A stretch of DNA of 64,000 nucleotides from an uncultured Alistipes sp. (lineage in GTDB: Bacteria > Bacteroidota > Bacteroidia > Bacteroidales > Rikenellaceae). The stretch spans positions 186,001-250,000 of the forward strand of contig CALLRW010000041.1 in NCBI GenBank assembly GCA_938014215.1, written 5' to 3'. The position numbers and the translations under genes were made by a program. Under the pieces are notes generated by a model, which made no database searches, was not told the origin of the DNA, and saw only the letters and a program-made list of their open reading frames with translations. Of the stretch, positions 43,501 through 51,473 are shown piece after piece; positions within the stretch are counted from its first letter, which is position 1; every line of letters starts with the position of its first letter.

Positions 43501-44125
43501 GATCCTTGGCCCAGCCCGTTGAGTAGCGCCAGCCGCCGATCGTATGGTCATCGATCTGCTCGATGCGGGTTTCGGTGGCCTTGTCCCAGCAGCCGCCGTT
43601 CTCGAGGTCGAAGACCACGGCCGACGCCTCCGAAGCCGGGAAGGTGTAGCGGTGCAGGCCGACACGCGACGTGGCGGTCATCTCGGCCTTGACGCCGTAG
43701 CGTACGAGCGGCACCGAGTAGTAGCCCGGGCGGGCTACCTCCTTCGACCGGTCGGCATAGGACCAGAGTCCCGATGCGGGATCCTCCTCCGTGCCGCGGG
43801 CATAGGTGACCTCCCCTACGACGGGCATCACCGTGACGTCGAACAGGTCACCGATTCCCGTACCGCTCAGGTGCGTGTGCGAGAAGCCGATCACCGTCGA
43901 GTCGGAGGCATGATAGCCCGAGACCCAGTCCCAGGTCTGGGGAATGCTCGTCGGTCCCACCTGGACGAGTCCGAAGGGGACGTTGGCGCCGACGAAGACG
44001 TGACCGTGGCCGCCGGTACCGATTTTGGGGTCGACCCATCGGGTCAGACTCTCCGTCTGTTGCGGCTGCGAGCAGGCGGCCAGGGCCACCAGCAGCGCAG
44101 CGCTCAGGATGCGTTCGATTTTCAT
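40583..44125 (-). CDS. GH92-GH125 fusion mannosidase, lipoprotein (1180 aa)
   Basis: Two complete glycoside hydrolases in one chain. The signal peptide has lipobox Leu-Ala-Ala-Cys (Cys18). GH92 covers about residues 25-720, with Phe-Ser-Leu-Trp-Asp-Thr-Tyr-Arg, Val-Gly-Asn-Pro-Gly-Ile-Pro-Val, Glu-Gly-Asn-Ala-Trp-Gln-Tyr-Thr-Trp and Gly-Asn-Glu-Asp-Val-Gly-Gln. A short link follows, then GH125 at about 745-1175, with Thr-Gly-Asp-Ile-Pro-Ala-Met-Trp-Leu-Arg-Asp-Ser and Asp-Asp-Ala-Asn-Val-Pro-Ser-Leu-Leu. GH125 enzymes remove alpha-1,6-mannose. The two activities together would remove alpha-1,2/1,3 and alpha-1,6 mannose from the same glycan. The start overlaps the previous stop (ATGA). Confidence 0.93.
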   Translation of the reverse strand: MKIERILSAALLVALAACSQPQQTESLTRWVDPKIGTGGHGHVFVGANVPFGLVQVGPTSIPQTWDWVSGYHASDSTVIGFSHTHLSGTGIGDLFDVTVMPVVGEVTYARGTEEDPASGLWSYADRSKEVARPGYYSVPLVRYGVKAEMTATSRVGLHRYTFPASEASAVVFDLENGGCWDKATETRIEQIDDHTIGGWRYSTGWAKDQKVYFVAEFSKPFDGFETIGERYARTSFRTADGEQLLLKVALSPVSLEGAKANLAAELPGWDFEAVAAAADKAWNDELARVKVSTTDETAKRIFYTALYHTMVAPSEFCDANGDYRGADGEVHQNPGYKTYTTFSLWDTYRAAMPLMTLLHPDRMPDIVNTMLAIADEQGRLPVWHLWGNETDCMVGNPGIPVVADAIVKGIEGFDREHAFEAIRKTAMNPDRGNGLRMKHGYIPCDLFNEAVAYDMEYALADGAAARAAEALGKADDAALFTERSHSYRHYFDPSTGFMRGRDSRGGWRTPFNPFASTHRADDYCEGNAWQYTWLAPHDVKGLQECFGSRERMIGKLDSLFTVSSVIEGAETSPDISGLIGQYAHGNEPSHHILYLYTMLGQPWKTADKVRQVLTTLYHDQPDGLSGNEDVGQMSAWYVLSAMGMYEVEPAGGRYWFGMPLFDRVEMEVPGGTFTIEARNNSAENRYIQRVWLNGQPYTKGWIAYGDIMKGGELCFEMGAEPKVWYCADEPEVYADQRPAKEERLFSSEAVEEEIARVCGLLTNERLRWMFANCFPNTLDTTVHYREDEEGRPSTYVYTGDIPAMWLRDSGAQVWPYVQLCTRDPKLQKMIAGVIREQMRLITIDPYANAFNDGPTGAGEDVGYPGNDQSPWVFERKWEIDSHCYPIRLAYHYWKTTGDTSVFDERWIDAMQAILRTLHEQQMKEGPGDYIFLRVTDRQLDTRCHVGRGNPVNPVGLIASAFRPSDDATTFSFLVPSNFMAVSSLRKAAEILSTVNNRQEMAADCTALADEVAAALQQYAVVDHPKYGKIYAFEVDGFGSVHLMDDANVPSLLAMPYLGDVERTDPVYENTRRFVWSKDNPYFWSGEAGEGIGGPHIGVEVIWPMSIMMRAFTSTDDEEIRDCLCQLITTDAGTGFMHESFSRHDASNFTRPWFAWQNTLFGELILKLVNEGKTDLLNSIN

Positions 44126-46380
44126 TTATGATTCGTGTTTTGAAGTTCAAAGGTTAGTTTCCCGCCCTGGAGCAGTGCTTCGTGGCCGATGCGATAGGTC
44201 GTGAGCGGCTTGCCGCCAAGCGTCATGCGGCGGACGTAGCCCTCGCCCTGCTTCTCGATGACGAGTACCCCCTGCGGCGTATCGATCTCGGCGCGGTCGA
44301 ACGTCGGGGCCGTGAGCGTGTAGAAGGGTTCGCCCGGACAGTCGGGATAGAAGCCCAGCATCGTGAAGACGGCCCAGGCCGACATCGTACCCGTATCGTC
44401 GTTGCCGGGGATGCCGTCGGGCTGGACGGTGAAGTACTTCTCGAGCAGCCGCCGCGTTTCGCGCTGCGTGCGCCACGCCTCGCCGGGGAAGCGGCTGAAG
44501 AGGTAGGGATAGGTGATGTCGGGTTCGTTGGCCGGGTCGTAGAGCCCCTCGTCGAAGACCATCTGCAGCGTCTCGACGAAGCGCTTGCGGCCTCCCATGA
44601 GCTTCACGAGCCCCTCGATGTCGTGCGGCACGTAGAAGGTGTAGTTCCAGGCCGAACCCTCGTGGAAACCGGGTGCGGCCGAGAAGTTCTCGCCGGCCCG
44701 CGGGTCGAACGGCGTGAGGAACGTGCCGTCCTGATTGATCGGGCGCAGCGTGCCGAACTCCTTGTCGTAGTAGTGGCGGTAGCCGAGCGAGCGTTCGCGG
44801 AAGAGCCGTGCATCCTCCTCATGCCCCAGCGCCTTGGCCAGACGTGCCAGCGCCGCATCGGCCACGTAGTACTCCAGGGCGTGCGACACCGAGACGTCGC
44901 CGGCCAGATCCTGCGCATAGAATCCCAGCGGAATATAGCCCCGTTCGATATAGGGGTCGATGTCCGGGCGCAGGACATTCTGTGCGCCGGGCGTGGTGGC
45001 CGACTTGCGGAAAGCGGCATAGGCCGCCTCGATGTCGAAGTCGCGCAGCCCCTTCATCCACGTATCGACGATCACCGGAATGGCCGGATCGCCCTCCATC
45101 GTGAAGGTTTCGCGGCCGTAGAGCTCCCAGCGGGGCATCCACCCCCACTCGCGCGAGATGTCGATCATCGAGCGCACCATCTCCACCTGCCGTTCGGGAT
45201 AGACCAGCGTCAGCAGCTGGTGGACGTTGCGGTAGGTGTCCCACAGCGAGAAGACCGTATAGCGGTCGCCCTCGGTGACCCCCACCTTGCCCGAATGCTC
45301 CATGACGGGATATTCGCCGTTGACGTCGCTCAGGAGGTTCGGGTGGATCAGCGCATGGTACAACGCCGTATAGAAGACCTTCCGCTGGTCGTCCGTGCCG
45401 CCCTCGATGCGGATGCGGCCCAGATCGGCGTTCCACCGGGCGCGGGCTGCGGCGTGGACCGTGTCGAACGTATCGCCGGCCGCCTGCTCGGCCTCGAGGT
45501 TGCGCCGCGCGTTCTCCGTCGAGACATACGAGATGCCCATCCGCACCTCGATCTGCTCGCCTTCGGCCAGATCGTCGTACGTGAACCAGTAGCCGATGTC
45601 GTCACCGGCCAACTCGCAGCCGTATTCGTTGTAGAGTTTGTACTTGCCGTTGTCGGGGGTCCATTCGGCCTCGACGCCCGTCATCGGGCGCTGCTTCTTC
45701 CAGTAGCCCGCGGCCCGCGGCGCCTTCGAGACCCGCAGCACGAAGTAGACCGGGAAGACCTTCTGCGGGTTGTAGCAGAACGTGCCGAGGAGCTTCATGC
45801 CTTCGATCTCCGTGTCGCTTACGCGGCGCACCATGGCACCCGATTCGTTCGTAAGCCCCTCGCCCAGGTTCAGCAGCAGATTGCCCTTGCCTGCGGGGAA
45901 CGTATAGCGTTCGACCGACGTACGGGCCGTAGCCGTAGCCTCGGCCCGGATGCCGTATTTCGAGAGGGTCACGGCGTAGTAGCCCGGCGAGGCCACTTCG
46001 TCGCCGTACTCCGAGCCGTACTGGCGGTAGTCGGGCTTGAGTTCGCCCGTGGTGGCCATCGTCAGCAGCGATCCCATGTCAGGACACCCCACGCCGCTCA
46101 GCGCACCGTGGGCAAATCCCGTGAAGAACTTGTTGTGGAATTCATAGGGGGTCGACCACCAGCGTGCATCCTTGTCGTAGAGGTTCTCGTCGGAGCCCAT
46201 GACGTTGAACGGGACGACGGCCATCATGCCGTTCGGCAGGACGGCGCCGGGGTTCGTGGCTCCGAAGTTGGTGGTTCCGATGAAGGGGTCGACCCACGCC
46301 GCCGGTTCCGCACCGCACAGGGGGGTACGGAAAAAGGCTGCGGCGAGCGCAGCCAGTATGAGCGTTCGTCGCAGCAGCAT
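44122..46380 (-). CDS. GH92 alpha-mannosidase (752 aa)
   Basis: A second subtype of GH92. A signal peptide is present (cleavage near Leu-Cys-Gly-Ala-Glu, residue 23; the Cys there is not in a good lipobox). Typical blocks are Asp-Pro-Phe-Ile-Gly-Thr, Phe-Ser-Leu-Trp-Asp-Thr-Tyr-Arg, Met-Glu-Gly-Asp-Pro-Ala-Ile-Pro-Val, Glu-Gly-Ser-Ala-Trp-Asn-Tyr-Thr-Phe and Gly-Asn-Asp-Asp-Thr-Gly-Thr. The last differs from the Gly-Asp-Glu-Asp of its neighbour, which suggests another linkage specificity. It overlaps GH130 by 1 bp and the fusion gene by 4 bp, so all are translationally coupled. Confidence 0.93.
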   Translation of the reverse strand: MLLRRTLILAALAAAFFRTPLCGAEPAAWVDPFIGTTNFGATNPGAVLPNGMMAVVPFNVMGSDENLYDKDARWWSTPYEFHNKFFTGFAHGALSGVGCPDMGSLLTMATTGELKPDYRQYGSEYGDEVASPGYYAVTLSKYGIRAEATATARTSVERYTFPAGKGNLLLNLGEGLTNESGAMVRRVSDTEIEGMKLLGTFCYNPQKVFPVYFVLRVSKAPRAAGYWKKQRPMTGVEAEWTPDNGKYKLYNEYGCELAGDDIGYWFTYDDLAEGEQIEVRMGISYVSTENARRNLEAEQAAGDTFDTVHAAARARWNADLGRIRIEGGTDDQRKVFYTALYHALIHPNLLSDVNGEYPVMEHSGKVGVTEGDRYTVFSLWDTYRNVHQLLTLVYPERQVEMVRSMIDISREWGWMPRWELYGRETFTMEGDPAIPVIVDTWMKGLRDFDIEAAYAAFRKSATTPGAQNVLRPDIDPYIERGYIPLGFYAQDLAGDVSVSHALEYYVADAALARLAKALGHEEDARLFRERSLGYRHYYDKEFGTLRPINQDGTFLTPFDPRAGENFSAAPGFHEGSAWNYTFYVPHDIEGLVKLMGGRKRFVETLQMVFDEGLYDPANEPDITYPYLFSRFPGEAWRTQRETRRLLEKYFTVQPDGIPGNDDTGTMSAWAVFTMLGFYPDCPGEPFYTLTAPTFDRAEIDTPQGVLVIEKQGEGYVRRMTLGGKPLTTYRIGHEALLQGGKLTFELQNTNHK

Positions 46381-47387
46381 CAGAGGATCGAATTTTTCTT
46401 CGTGAACTCAACGATCTCGGGGATGTAACCGAAGGCGATTCCGGTGACCGTATCGGCGCATCCGTAGTAGACGGCGACGCGTCCGGTTTCGGGGTCATGC
46501 AGCGCGGCGCAGGGGAACGTCACGTTCGGCACGTCGCCCATGCATTCGTAGGTTTCGCGCGGCGAGATCAGATACGGACCGCTGCGGGCCAGCACCTTCC
46601 AGGGCTGGTCGAGGTCGAGCAGTGCCGAGCCGAAGGCGTAGACATATCCGTTGCACGAGCGCAGCACGCCGTGGTAGAAGAGCAGCCACCCCTCCGACGT
46701 CTCGATTGGAATCGGGCCGGCGCCGATCTTCATGCACTGCCAGGCCGACACCTCGAACGCCGCGGGCGACATTACGTGGCGGTGGCGTCCCCAGAACTCC
46801 AGATCGGGGCTCTCCGAGTAGAAGATGTCGCCGAAGGGGGTATGACCCGTGTCGCTCGGGCGCGACAGCATGGCGAAGCGGCCGTTGATCTTGCGGGGGA
46901 ACATCACGCCGTTGCGGTTATAGGGCAGGAAGGCGTTCTCCAGCTGGTGGAACGTCTCGAAGTCGTCGGTCCAGGCGACGCCGATCGTCGGGCCGTGATA
47001 GCCGTTGCACCACGTCACGTAGTACTTGTCCTCGATCTTGGCCACGCGCGGGTCGTAGCCGTAGACCCACTCGCCCACTTCGGGATCGGCCCCTTCGAGG
47101 TGGAAATCCTCCTCCTGGATGTCCCACTTCAGACCGTCGACCGAGAAGCCGACGTGGATGCGCATGCGGCGGTTGGTGTCGTCGCAGCGGAAGACGCCGG
47201 CGAAGTTGTACTTGCCCTTCTTGAAGGGAACGACGGCCGAGTTGAAGATCGAGTTGGAGGTCGACAGGGCGTGACGACCGATGATCGGGTTGGCGGAGTA
47301 GCGCCACAGCACCTCGTTCGAGCCCGCGGGACGCTCTTCCCACGGCATGTCCGGGAGTGCCGGACCTACAATTTTCAGGTTATTCAT
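46380..47387 (-). CDS. GH130 beta-mannoside phosphorylase (335 aa)
   Basis: A cytosolic five-bladed beta-propeller phosphorylase. There is no signal peptide from the ATG at 47387, which begins Met-Asn-Asn-Leu-Lys. Motifs of the family are seen: Arg-Tyr-Ser-Ala-Asn-Pro-Ile-Ile, Gly-Tyr-Asp-Pro-Arg-Val (catalytic Asp region), Pro-Arg-Lys-Ile-Asn-Gly-Arg-Phe and Gly-Ala-Gly-Pro-Ile-Pro-Ile-Glu-Thr. GH130 enzymes act on beta-1,4-linked mannosides such as Man-GlcNAc (the core of N-glycans, as for a B. thetaiotaomicron relative) or Man-Glc. Next to three alpha-mannosidase modules, Man-GlcNAc is the likely substrate. It is the first gene of the operon. Confidence 0.92.
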   Translation of the reverse strand: MNNLKIVGPALPDMPWEERPAGSNEVLWRYSANPIIGRHALSTSNSIFNSAVVPFKKGKYNFAGVFRCDDTNRRMRIHVGFSVDGLKWDIQEEDFHLEGADPEVGEWVYGYDPRVAKIEDKYYVTWCNGYHGPTIGVAWTDDFETFHQLENAFLPYNRNGVMFPRKINGRFAMLSRPSDTGHTPFGDIFYSESPDLEFWGRHRHVMSPAAFEVSAWQCMKIGAGPIPIETSEGWLLFYHGVLRSCNGYVYAFGSALLDLDQPWKVLARSGPYLISPRETYECMGDVPNVTFPCAALHDPETGRVAVYYGCADTVTGIAFGYIPEIVEFTKKNSIL

Positions 47388-47477
47388 GAGTCCAGATTTT
47401 GGTATGTTAATCGGGTTGCGGATCCGGGATTCGGGCCCCGGATCGGTCATTCGGTCTCAAGGTTGCGAACGACAGCC

Positions 47478-47509
47478 CAAAAGTAGGCATTTTCCCGAAG
47501 ATTTACAAA
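47478..47509 (-). promoter_or_regulatory. promoter of the mannose-glycan operon
   Basis: On the minus strand TTTG (47509-47506), 20 nt, then TACTTTTG (47485-47478). An ideal Bacteroidota promoter. The leader is about 85 nt to the GH130 ATG. Confidence 0.85.
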
Positions 47510-47596
47510 AGATTTGGTCTGCCCGGGTGTCCGGAGGTGTGAATTTTCTAACAGACGGATCGCTCGATGCGGCGGGACGTGGTGTCGACCGCAAAA

Positions 47597-47636
47597 AAAG
47601 AGCCGGCAACTCTTTTCGGGGAGTTGCCGGCTCTTT
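47597..47636 (-). terminator. terminator of the ATP synthase operon
   Basis: A perfect 16-bp stem: AAAGAGCCGGCAACTC (47597-47612) with its complement at 47621-47636, and an 8-nt loop. On the minus strand it ends in seven T. It follows atpG by 31 bp. Confidence 0.92.
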
Positions 47637-47667
47637 GACGAATGGTCAGCCAGGACTGAGTGCGGAA

Positions 47668-48537
47668 TCAGTCGGCGGGCGAAATATCGGCCAGCTCGTT
47701 GGTGATGGCCTGCTGACGCTGCTTGTTGAAGGAGAGTTTCAGCTCGTCGAGCAACTCTTCGGCGTTGTCCGACGCGGTCTGCATGGCCACCGTGCGGGCG
47801 GCATGTTCGGCCGTGGCGCTGTCGAGCAGCACCTCGTAGAGGCGCGTGCGGACCGCCAGCGGCAGCAGCTCTTCGAGCAGTTCGCGCGGCGAGGGTTCGC
47901 AGATGTAGTCCGCCGTCGGGGCGGGCTCCTCACCGGCCGCCTGCCGCGACGCCATCGGCAGCAGCGTCTCGCTGACGGGAACCTGGCGACTCATCGAGGC
48001 GTAGTGGTTGTAGACCAGTACCGCACGGTCGATCGCACCCGTCTGGAAGGCCTTCATCAGCCGGTCGGCCATCTCGACGGCACCTGCATAGCTGTGGTGC
48101 CCCGACAGCTGCCGGAACGAGTTGTCGGCCGTGTATCCGGCCTTGCGGACGAAGGTGGCCATCTTCTCGCCGAGGGGCCAGACCTCGATTTCGGTGCACC
48201 CTTCGCGACGCAGCTCCGCGATCGCATGTTCGAGCTGCCGTGTCGCTTCGGCATTGAAGCCGCCGCAGAGCGATCCGTCGGAGGCGATGGCCACGACGAC
48301 GGCCCGATGCAGCTGCGCATGGGGACGGCTCAGCGGAACATCGATCTCCTCCTCTCCGGCGAAATGGAAGAGTGCCGAGGTGATGGCCGCGAGCTGCCGT
48401 TCGTAGACAGCCAGCGCTTCGGCCTCGGCCTGCACGTGGTGCAGCTTGGCCGAGGCGACCATCTTCATGGCCGAGGTGATCTTCAGCGTGCTGCTGACCG
48501 AGCCGATCCGGGCCTTGATCTCTTTGAGTGCAGCCAT
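47668..48537 (-). CDS. atpG: F1Fo ATP synthase gamma subunit (289 aa)
   Basis: The rotor shaft of F1. The N-terminal helix has Ile-Lys-Ala-Arg-Ile-Gly-Ser-Val and Ile-Thr-Ser-Ala-Met-Lys-Met-Val-Ala, and the middle has Ser-Asp-Gly-Ser-Leu-Cys-Gly-Gly-Phe-Asn. The C-terminal helix has Ala-Met-Gln-Thr-Ala-Ser-Asp-Asn-Ala, and Asn-Lys-Gln-Arg-Gln-Gln-Ala-Ile-Thr-Asn-Glu-Leu. All are typical of the family. Last gene of the operon, 4 bp after atpA. Confidence 0.97.
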   Translation of the reverse strand: MAALKEIKARIGSVSSTLKITSAMKMVASAKLHHVQAEAEALAVYERQLAAITSALFHFAGEEEIDVPLSRPHAQLHRAVVVAIASDGSLCGGFNAEATRQLEHAIAELRREGCTEIEVWPLGEKMATFVRKAGYTADNSFRQLSGHHSYAGAVEMADRLMKAFQTGAIDRAVLVYNHYASMSRQVPVSETLLPMASRQAAGEEPAPTADYICEPSPRELLEELLPLAVRTRLYEVLLDSATAEHAARTVAMQTASDNAEELLDELKLSFNKQRQQAITNELADISPAD

Positions 48538-48541
48538 GACC

Positions 48542-50131
48542 TTAAGCCTTTAGAGCCGTCGTGACGCTGGCTGCCAGAGCCTCGATCCGGGCGCCGAGCG
48601 CATCGTCGATCTGCCCCTTGCGCAGGGCTTCGGGGATATCGGTCGTGCGCAGCCGCTCGAGCAGCATGTGTTCGAAGTCGGCGACCTTTTCGATGGGCAC
48701 CTCGCGCAGCAGTCCGTGCGTACCGCAGTAGAGCACGGCGATCTGCTCCTCGACCGACAGGGGGCTGTACTGCGGCTGGACGAGCAGACGCGTATTCTTG
48801 CGGCCCCGGTCGAGCGTGGCGGCCGTGACGGGATCCAGATCGCTTGAGAAACGCGAGAAGGACTCCAGTTCGCGGTACTGCGCCTGGTCGATCTTCAGCG
48901 TACCGGCCACCTTCTTCATGGCCTTGATCTGGGCGCTTCCGCCGACACGCGACACGGAGATACCCACGTCGATGGCCGGGCGGTTGCCCTGGTTGAAGAG
49001 GTTCGTATCGAGGAAGATCTGACCGTCGGTGATCGAGATGACGTTGGTCGGGATGTAGGCCGAGACGTCGCCGGCCTGGGTTTCGATGATCGGCAGTGCG
49101 GTCAGCGAACCGCCGCCGCGCACCTTGCCGCGCAGCGACTCCGGCAGGTCGTTCATCTGTTCGGCGACCTCCTGCTGGCCGATGATCTTGGCGGCGCGCT
49201 CGAGCAGACGCGAGTGCAGGTAGAAGATATCGCCCGGGTAGGCCTCACGACCCGACGGACGGCGCAGTACGAGCGAGACCTCACGGTAGGCCACGGCCTG
49301 CTTCGAGAGGTCGTCGTAGACCACCAGTGCATGGTGGCCCGTATCGCGGAAGAACTCGCCGATGGCGGCACCGGCGAAGGGGGCGAAGTACTGCATGGCG
49401 GCGGGATCGGCGGCCGTGGCGGCGACGACGATCGTGTAATCCAGCGCTCCGTGGGCCCGCAGCGTCTCGACGAGCGAGGCGACGGTCGAGGCCTTCTGCC
49501 CCACGGCGACGTAGATGCAGTAGACCGGGTCGCCGGCCTCGAAGTTCGCGCGCTGGTTCAGGATCGTATCGACGGCGATGGCCGTCTTGCCGGTCTGGCG
49601 GTCGCCGATGATCAGCTCACGCTGACCGCGGCCGATCGGGATCATGGCGTCGATGGCCTTGATACCGGTCTGGAGCGGCTCCGTGACGGGCTGACGGAAG
49701 ATCACGCCGGGGGCCTTTCGTTCGAGCGGGAGTTCGATCCGCTCGCCGGGGATCTCGCCCAGGCCGTCGATCGGCTGGCCCAGCGGGTCGATCACCCGGC
49801 CGAGCATTCCCATGCCGACGTCGATCGAGGCCGTACGACCGGTGCGGCGCACCAGATCGCCCTCCTCGACGCGGTCGGTCGAGCCGAGCAGCACGGCGCC
49901 GACGTTGTCCTCCTCGAGGTTCATCACCACGGCCCGCATGCCGTTCTCGAACTCGAGCAGCTCGTTGGCCTCGGCGTTCTGCAGACCGTAGATCCGCACC
50001 ACGCCGTCGCTGACCTGGAGCACCGTTCCCACCTCGGCATAGCGGGCCGAGAGGTCGACGCCCTGGAGTTCGGAGAAGAGCACTTCGGAGACTTCCGATG
50101 GTTTTATTCTCTCTTTGTTGTTCATGATCAT
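48542..50131 (-). CDS. atpA: F1Fo ATP synthase alpha subunit (529 aa)
   Basis: The non-catalytic nucleotide-binding subunit of F1. The N-terminus has Lys-Pro-Ser-Glu-Val-Ser-Glu-Val, then Val-Gly-Asp-Gly-style beta-barrel, the P-loop Gly-Asp-Arg-Gln-Thr-Gly-Lys-Thr, and the Ile-Ser-Ile-Thr-Asp-Gly-Gln-Ile block with the signature Pro-Ala-Ile-Asp-Val-Gly-Ile-Ser-Val-Ser-Arg-Val-Gly. The ATG at 50131 overlaps the atpH stop; a second ATG at 50125 is equally possible. Normal length. Confidence 0.98.
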   Translation of the reverse strand: MIMNNKERIKPSEVSEVLFSELQGVDLSARYAEVGTVLQVSDGVVRIYGLQNAEANELLEFENGMRAVVMNLEEDNVGAVLLGSTDRVEEGDLVRRTGRTASIDVGMGMLGRVIDPLGQPIDGLGEIPGERIELPLERKAPGVIFRQPVTEPLQTGIKAIDAMIPIGRGQRELIIGDRQTGKTAIAVDTILNQRANFEAGDPVYCIYVAVGQKASTVASLVETLRAHGALDYTIVVAATAADPAAMQYFAPFAGAAIGEFFRDTGHHALVVYDDLSKQAVAYREVSLVLRRPSGREAYPGDIFYLHSRLLERAAKIIGQQEVAEQMNDLPESLRGKVRGGGSLTALPIIETQAGDVSAYIPTNVISITDGQIFLDTNLFNQGNRPAIDVGISVSRVGGSAQIKAMKKVAGTLKIDQAQYRELESFSRFSSDLDPVTAATLDRGRKNTRLLVQPQYSPLSVEEQIAVLYCGTHGLLREVPIEKVADFEHMLLERLRTTDIPEALRKGQIDDALGARIEALAASVTTALKA

Positions 50132-50685
50132 AGTTTTCTTTCGGGCAGTCTGCCCAGTTTCTGTTCTACGCGGCGGAGCTGCGTGGCGATGCTGGCGTCG
50201 AGCAGCCTGTCGTCGATCCGGAAGCGGAAACCTCCGATGAGCGAGGGGTCGATGCAGCGGTGGACGCGGACTTCGCGGCTGTGGGTTTCGAGTCCGACCC
50301 GGGCCGAGAGGCGGTCGACGAAGTCATCATCGACCTCCGAGGCCGTGGTGAGCGTCATGTCGACGATGCCGTAGCGCTGCTTGTAGATCCCGACGAAGGC
50401 CGGCAGCATGAAGCAGAGCCACTTCTCGCGGTGATGGCGGATCACCAGCCGCAGAAAACCCTCGAACGATCTGCCGGGCTCCGCGCCCATGGCCTTGTGC
50501 ACGACGGACATCTTCTCGTCGGCCGTCAGCACCGGCGACTGGAGCACCTCGCGGAGTTCGCAGCTGCGGTTGTGGATCTCGATGAACTGCGCGGCCTCAC
50601 CGGCCGTGCGGGTCATCTCCCCGTTCGATTCGGCGAAGTCGGCCAGGGCCCGGGCATAGCGGCGGGCGATCAATCCGGTGTCCAT
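50128..50685 (-). CDS. atpH: F1Fo ATP synthase delta subunit (185 aa)
   Basis: The peripheral-stalk connector (OSCP-type). The N-terminus Ile-Ala-Arg-Arg-Tyr-Ala-Arg-Ala-Leu is diagnostic, and the C-terminus has Ile-Gly-Gly-Phe-Arg-Phe-Arg-Ile. The ATG at 50685 lies inside the end of atpF (16-bp overlap), and the stop overlaps the atpA start. Normal length. Confidence 0.94.
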   Translation of the reverse strand: MDTGLIARRYARALADFAESNGEMTRTAGEAAQFIEIHNRSCELREVLQSPVLTADEKMSVVHKAMGAEPGRSFEGFLRLVIRHHREKWLCFMLPAFVGIYKQRYGIVDMTLTTASEVDDDFVDRLSARVGLETHSREVRVHRCIDPSLIGGFRFRIDDRLLDASIATQLRRVEQKLGRLPERKL

Positions 50686-51188
50686 GTCTTGCGGTTTTTC
50701 GGATCGAGTTCGTCCATCAGCCGGGCAGCCAGCTGCGTCTGAGCGTCGCGGTCCTTGAGATCCTCGCGCAGCATGCGTTCGGTGATGGCCACGGCCAGTG
50801 CGGCGATTTCGCGTTTGGCATCGGCCAGGATGGCGGCCCGTTCGGTTTCGGCCTGCAGGCGGCTCTTCTCGAGGATCCGCTGCCCTTCGGTTTCGGCCTT
50901 CTGACGGGCATCGGCCAGGATCTGCTTGCGCTCGGTCTCGGCCTCGCGCAGGATCGTGTTGCGCCGAACCTCGGCCTGGTCGATGATCTCGCGGCTGCGG
51001 GTCTCGAGCGTGGCGCACTTCTGTTCGGCCTGGCGGGCGGCGTCGAGCGACGAGTCGATGTACTCCTTGCGCGACTCGATGGCCTTCAGAATGACCGGGA
51101 ATCCGTAGCGGGCCAGCACGATGAAGACCACGCCGAAGGCGAGCGTCATCCAGAACAGCAGTCCCGATTCGGGTTGCAGAAGTCCCAT
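50670..51188 (-). CDS. atpF: F1Fo ATP synthase b subunit (172 aa)
   Basis: The membrane-anchored peripheral stalk. One transmembrane helix covers about residues 10-28 (Leu-Leu-Phe-Trp-Met-Thr-Leu), followed by a long charged coiled coil with many Ala, Glu, Gln and Arg. It starts 20 bp after atpE. Normal length. Confidence 0.95.
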   Translation of the reverse strand: MGLLQPESGLLFWMTLAFGVVFIVLARYGFPVILKAIESRKEYIDSSLDAARQAEQKCATLETRSREIIDQAEVRRNTILREAETERKQILADARQKAETEGQRILEKSRLQAETERAAILADAKREIAALAVAITERMLREDLKDRDAQTQLAARLMDELDPKNRKTWTPD

Positions 51189-51208
51189 GGCACGTTACGA
51201 TTTAGGGA

Positions 51209-51424
51209 TCAGAGTGCCAGGAAGCAGACTACAACGGCGAAGAGGGCGACACCCTCGATCAGGGCGGCGGCGATGATCATGTTGGTTCGGATCTTGCTGG
51301 CAGCCTCGGGCTGACGGCCGATGGCCTCCATGGCGGCACCGCCGATTTTACCGATACCGAATGCTGCGCCGATGACGGCGAGACCTGCGCCGAGTGCAGC
51401 GCCCAGAATACCTAAACTTTCCAT
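51209..51424 (-). CDS. atpE: F1Fo ATP synthase c subunit (71 aa)
   Basis: The rotor-ring proteolipid. Two hydrophobic helices are joined by a polar loop Gly-Arg-Gln-Pro-Glu-Ala. The ion-binding carboxylate is Glu in Ala-Leu-Ile-Glu-Gly-Val-Ala-Leu-Phe. The usual sodium-binding Gln and Thr/Ser partners are not evident, which suggests proton coupling; that is inference. Confidence 0.96.
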   Translation of the reverse strand: MESLGILGAALGAGLAVIGAAFGIGKIGGAAMEAIGRQPEAASKIRTNMIIAAALIEGVALFAVVVCFLAL

Positions 51425-51473
51425 AGTTCGAATGTGTTTGTTTTTAGTTTTATTTGATGTCTTGATTTTGGAA

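Noticed and set aside
37972..43522. Very long plus-strand open frames (over 870 and 940 residues) opposite the GH92 genes
   Set aside because: They are antisense shadows of GH92 and GH92-GH125, caused by codon bias. Composition is rich in Arg, Val, His and Asp without domains.
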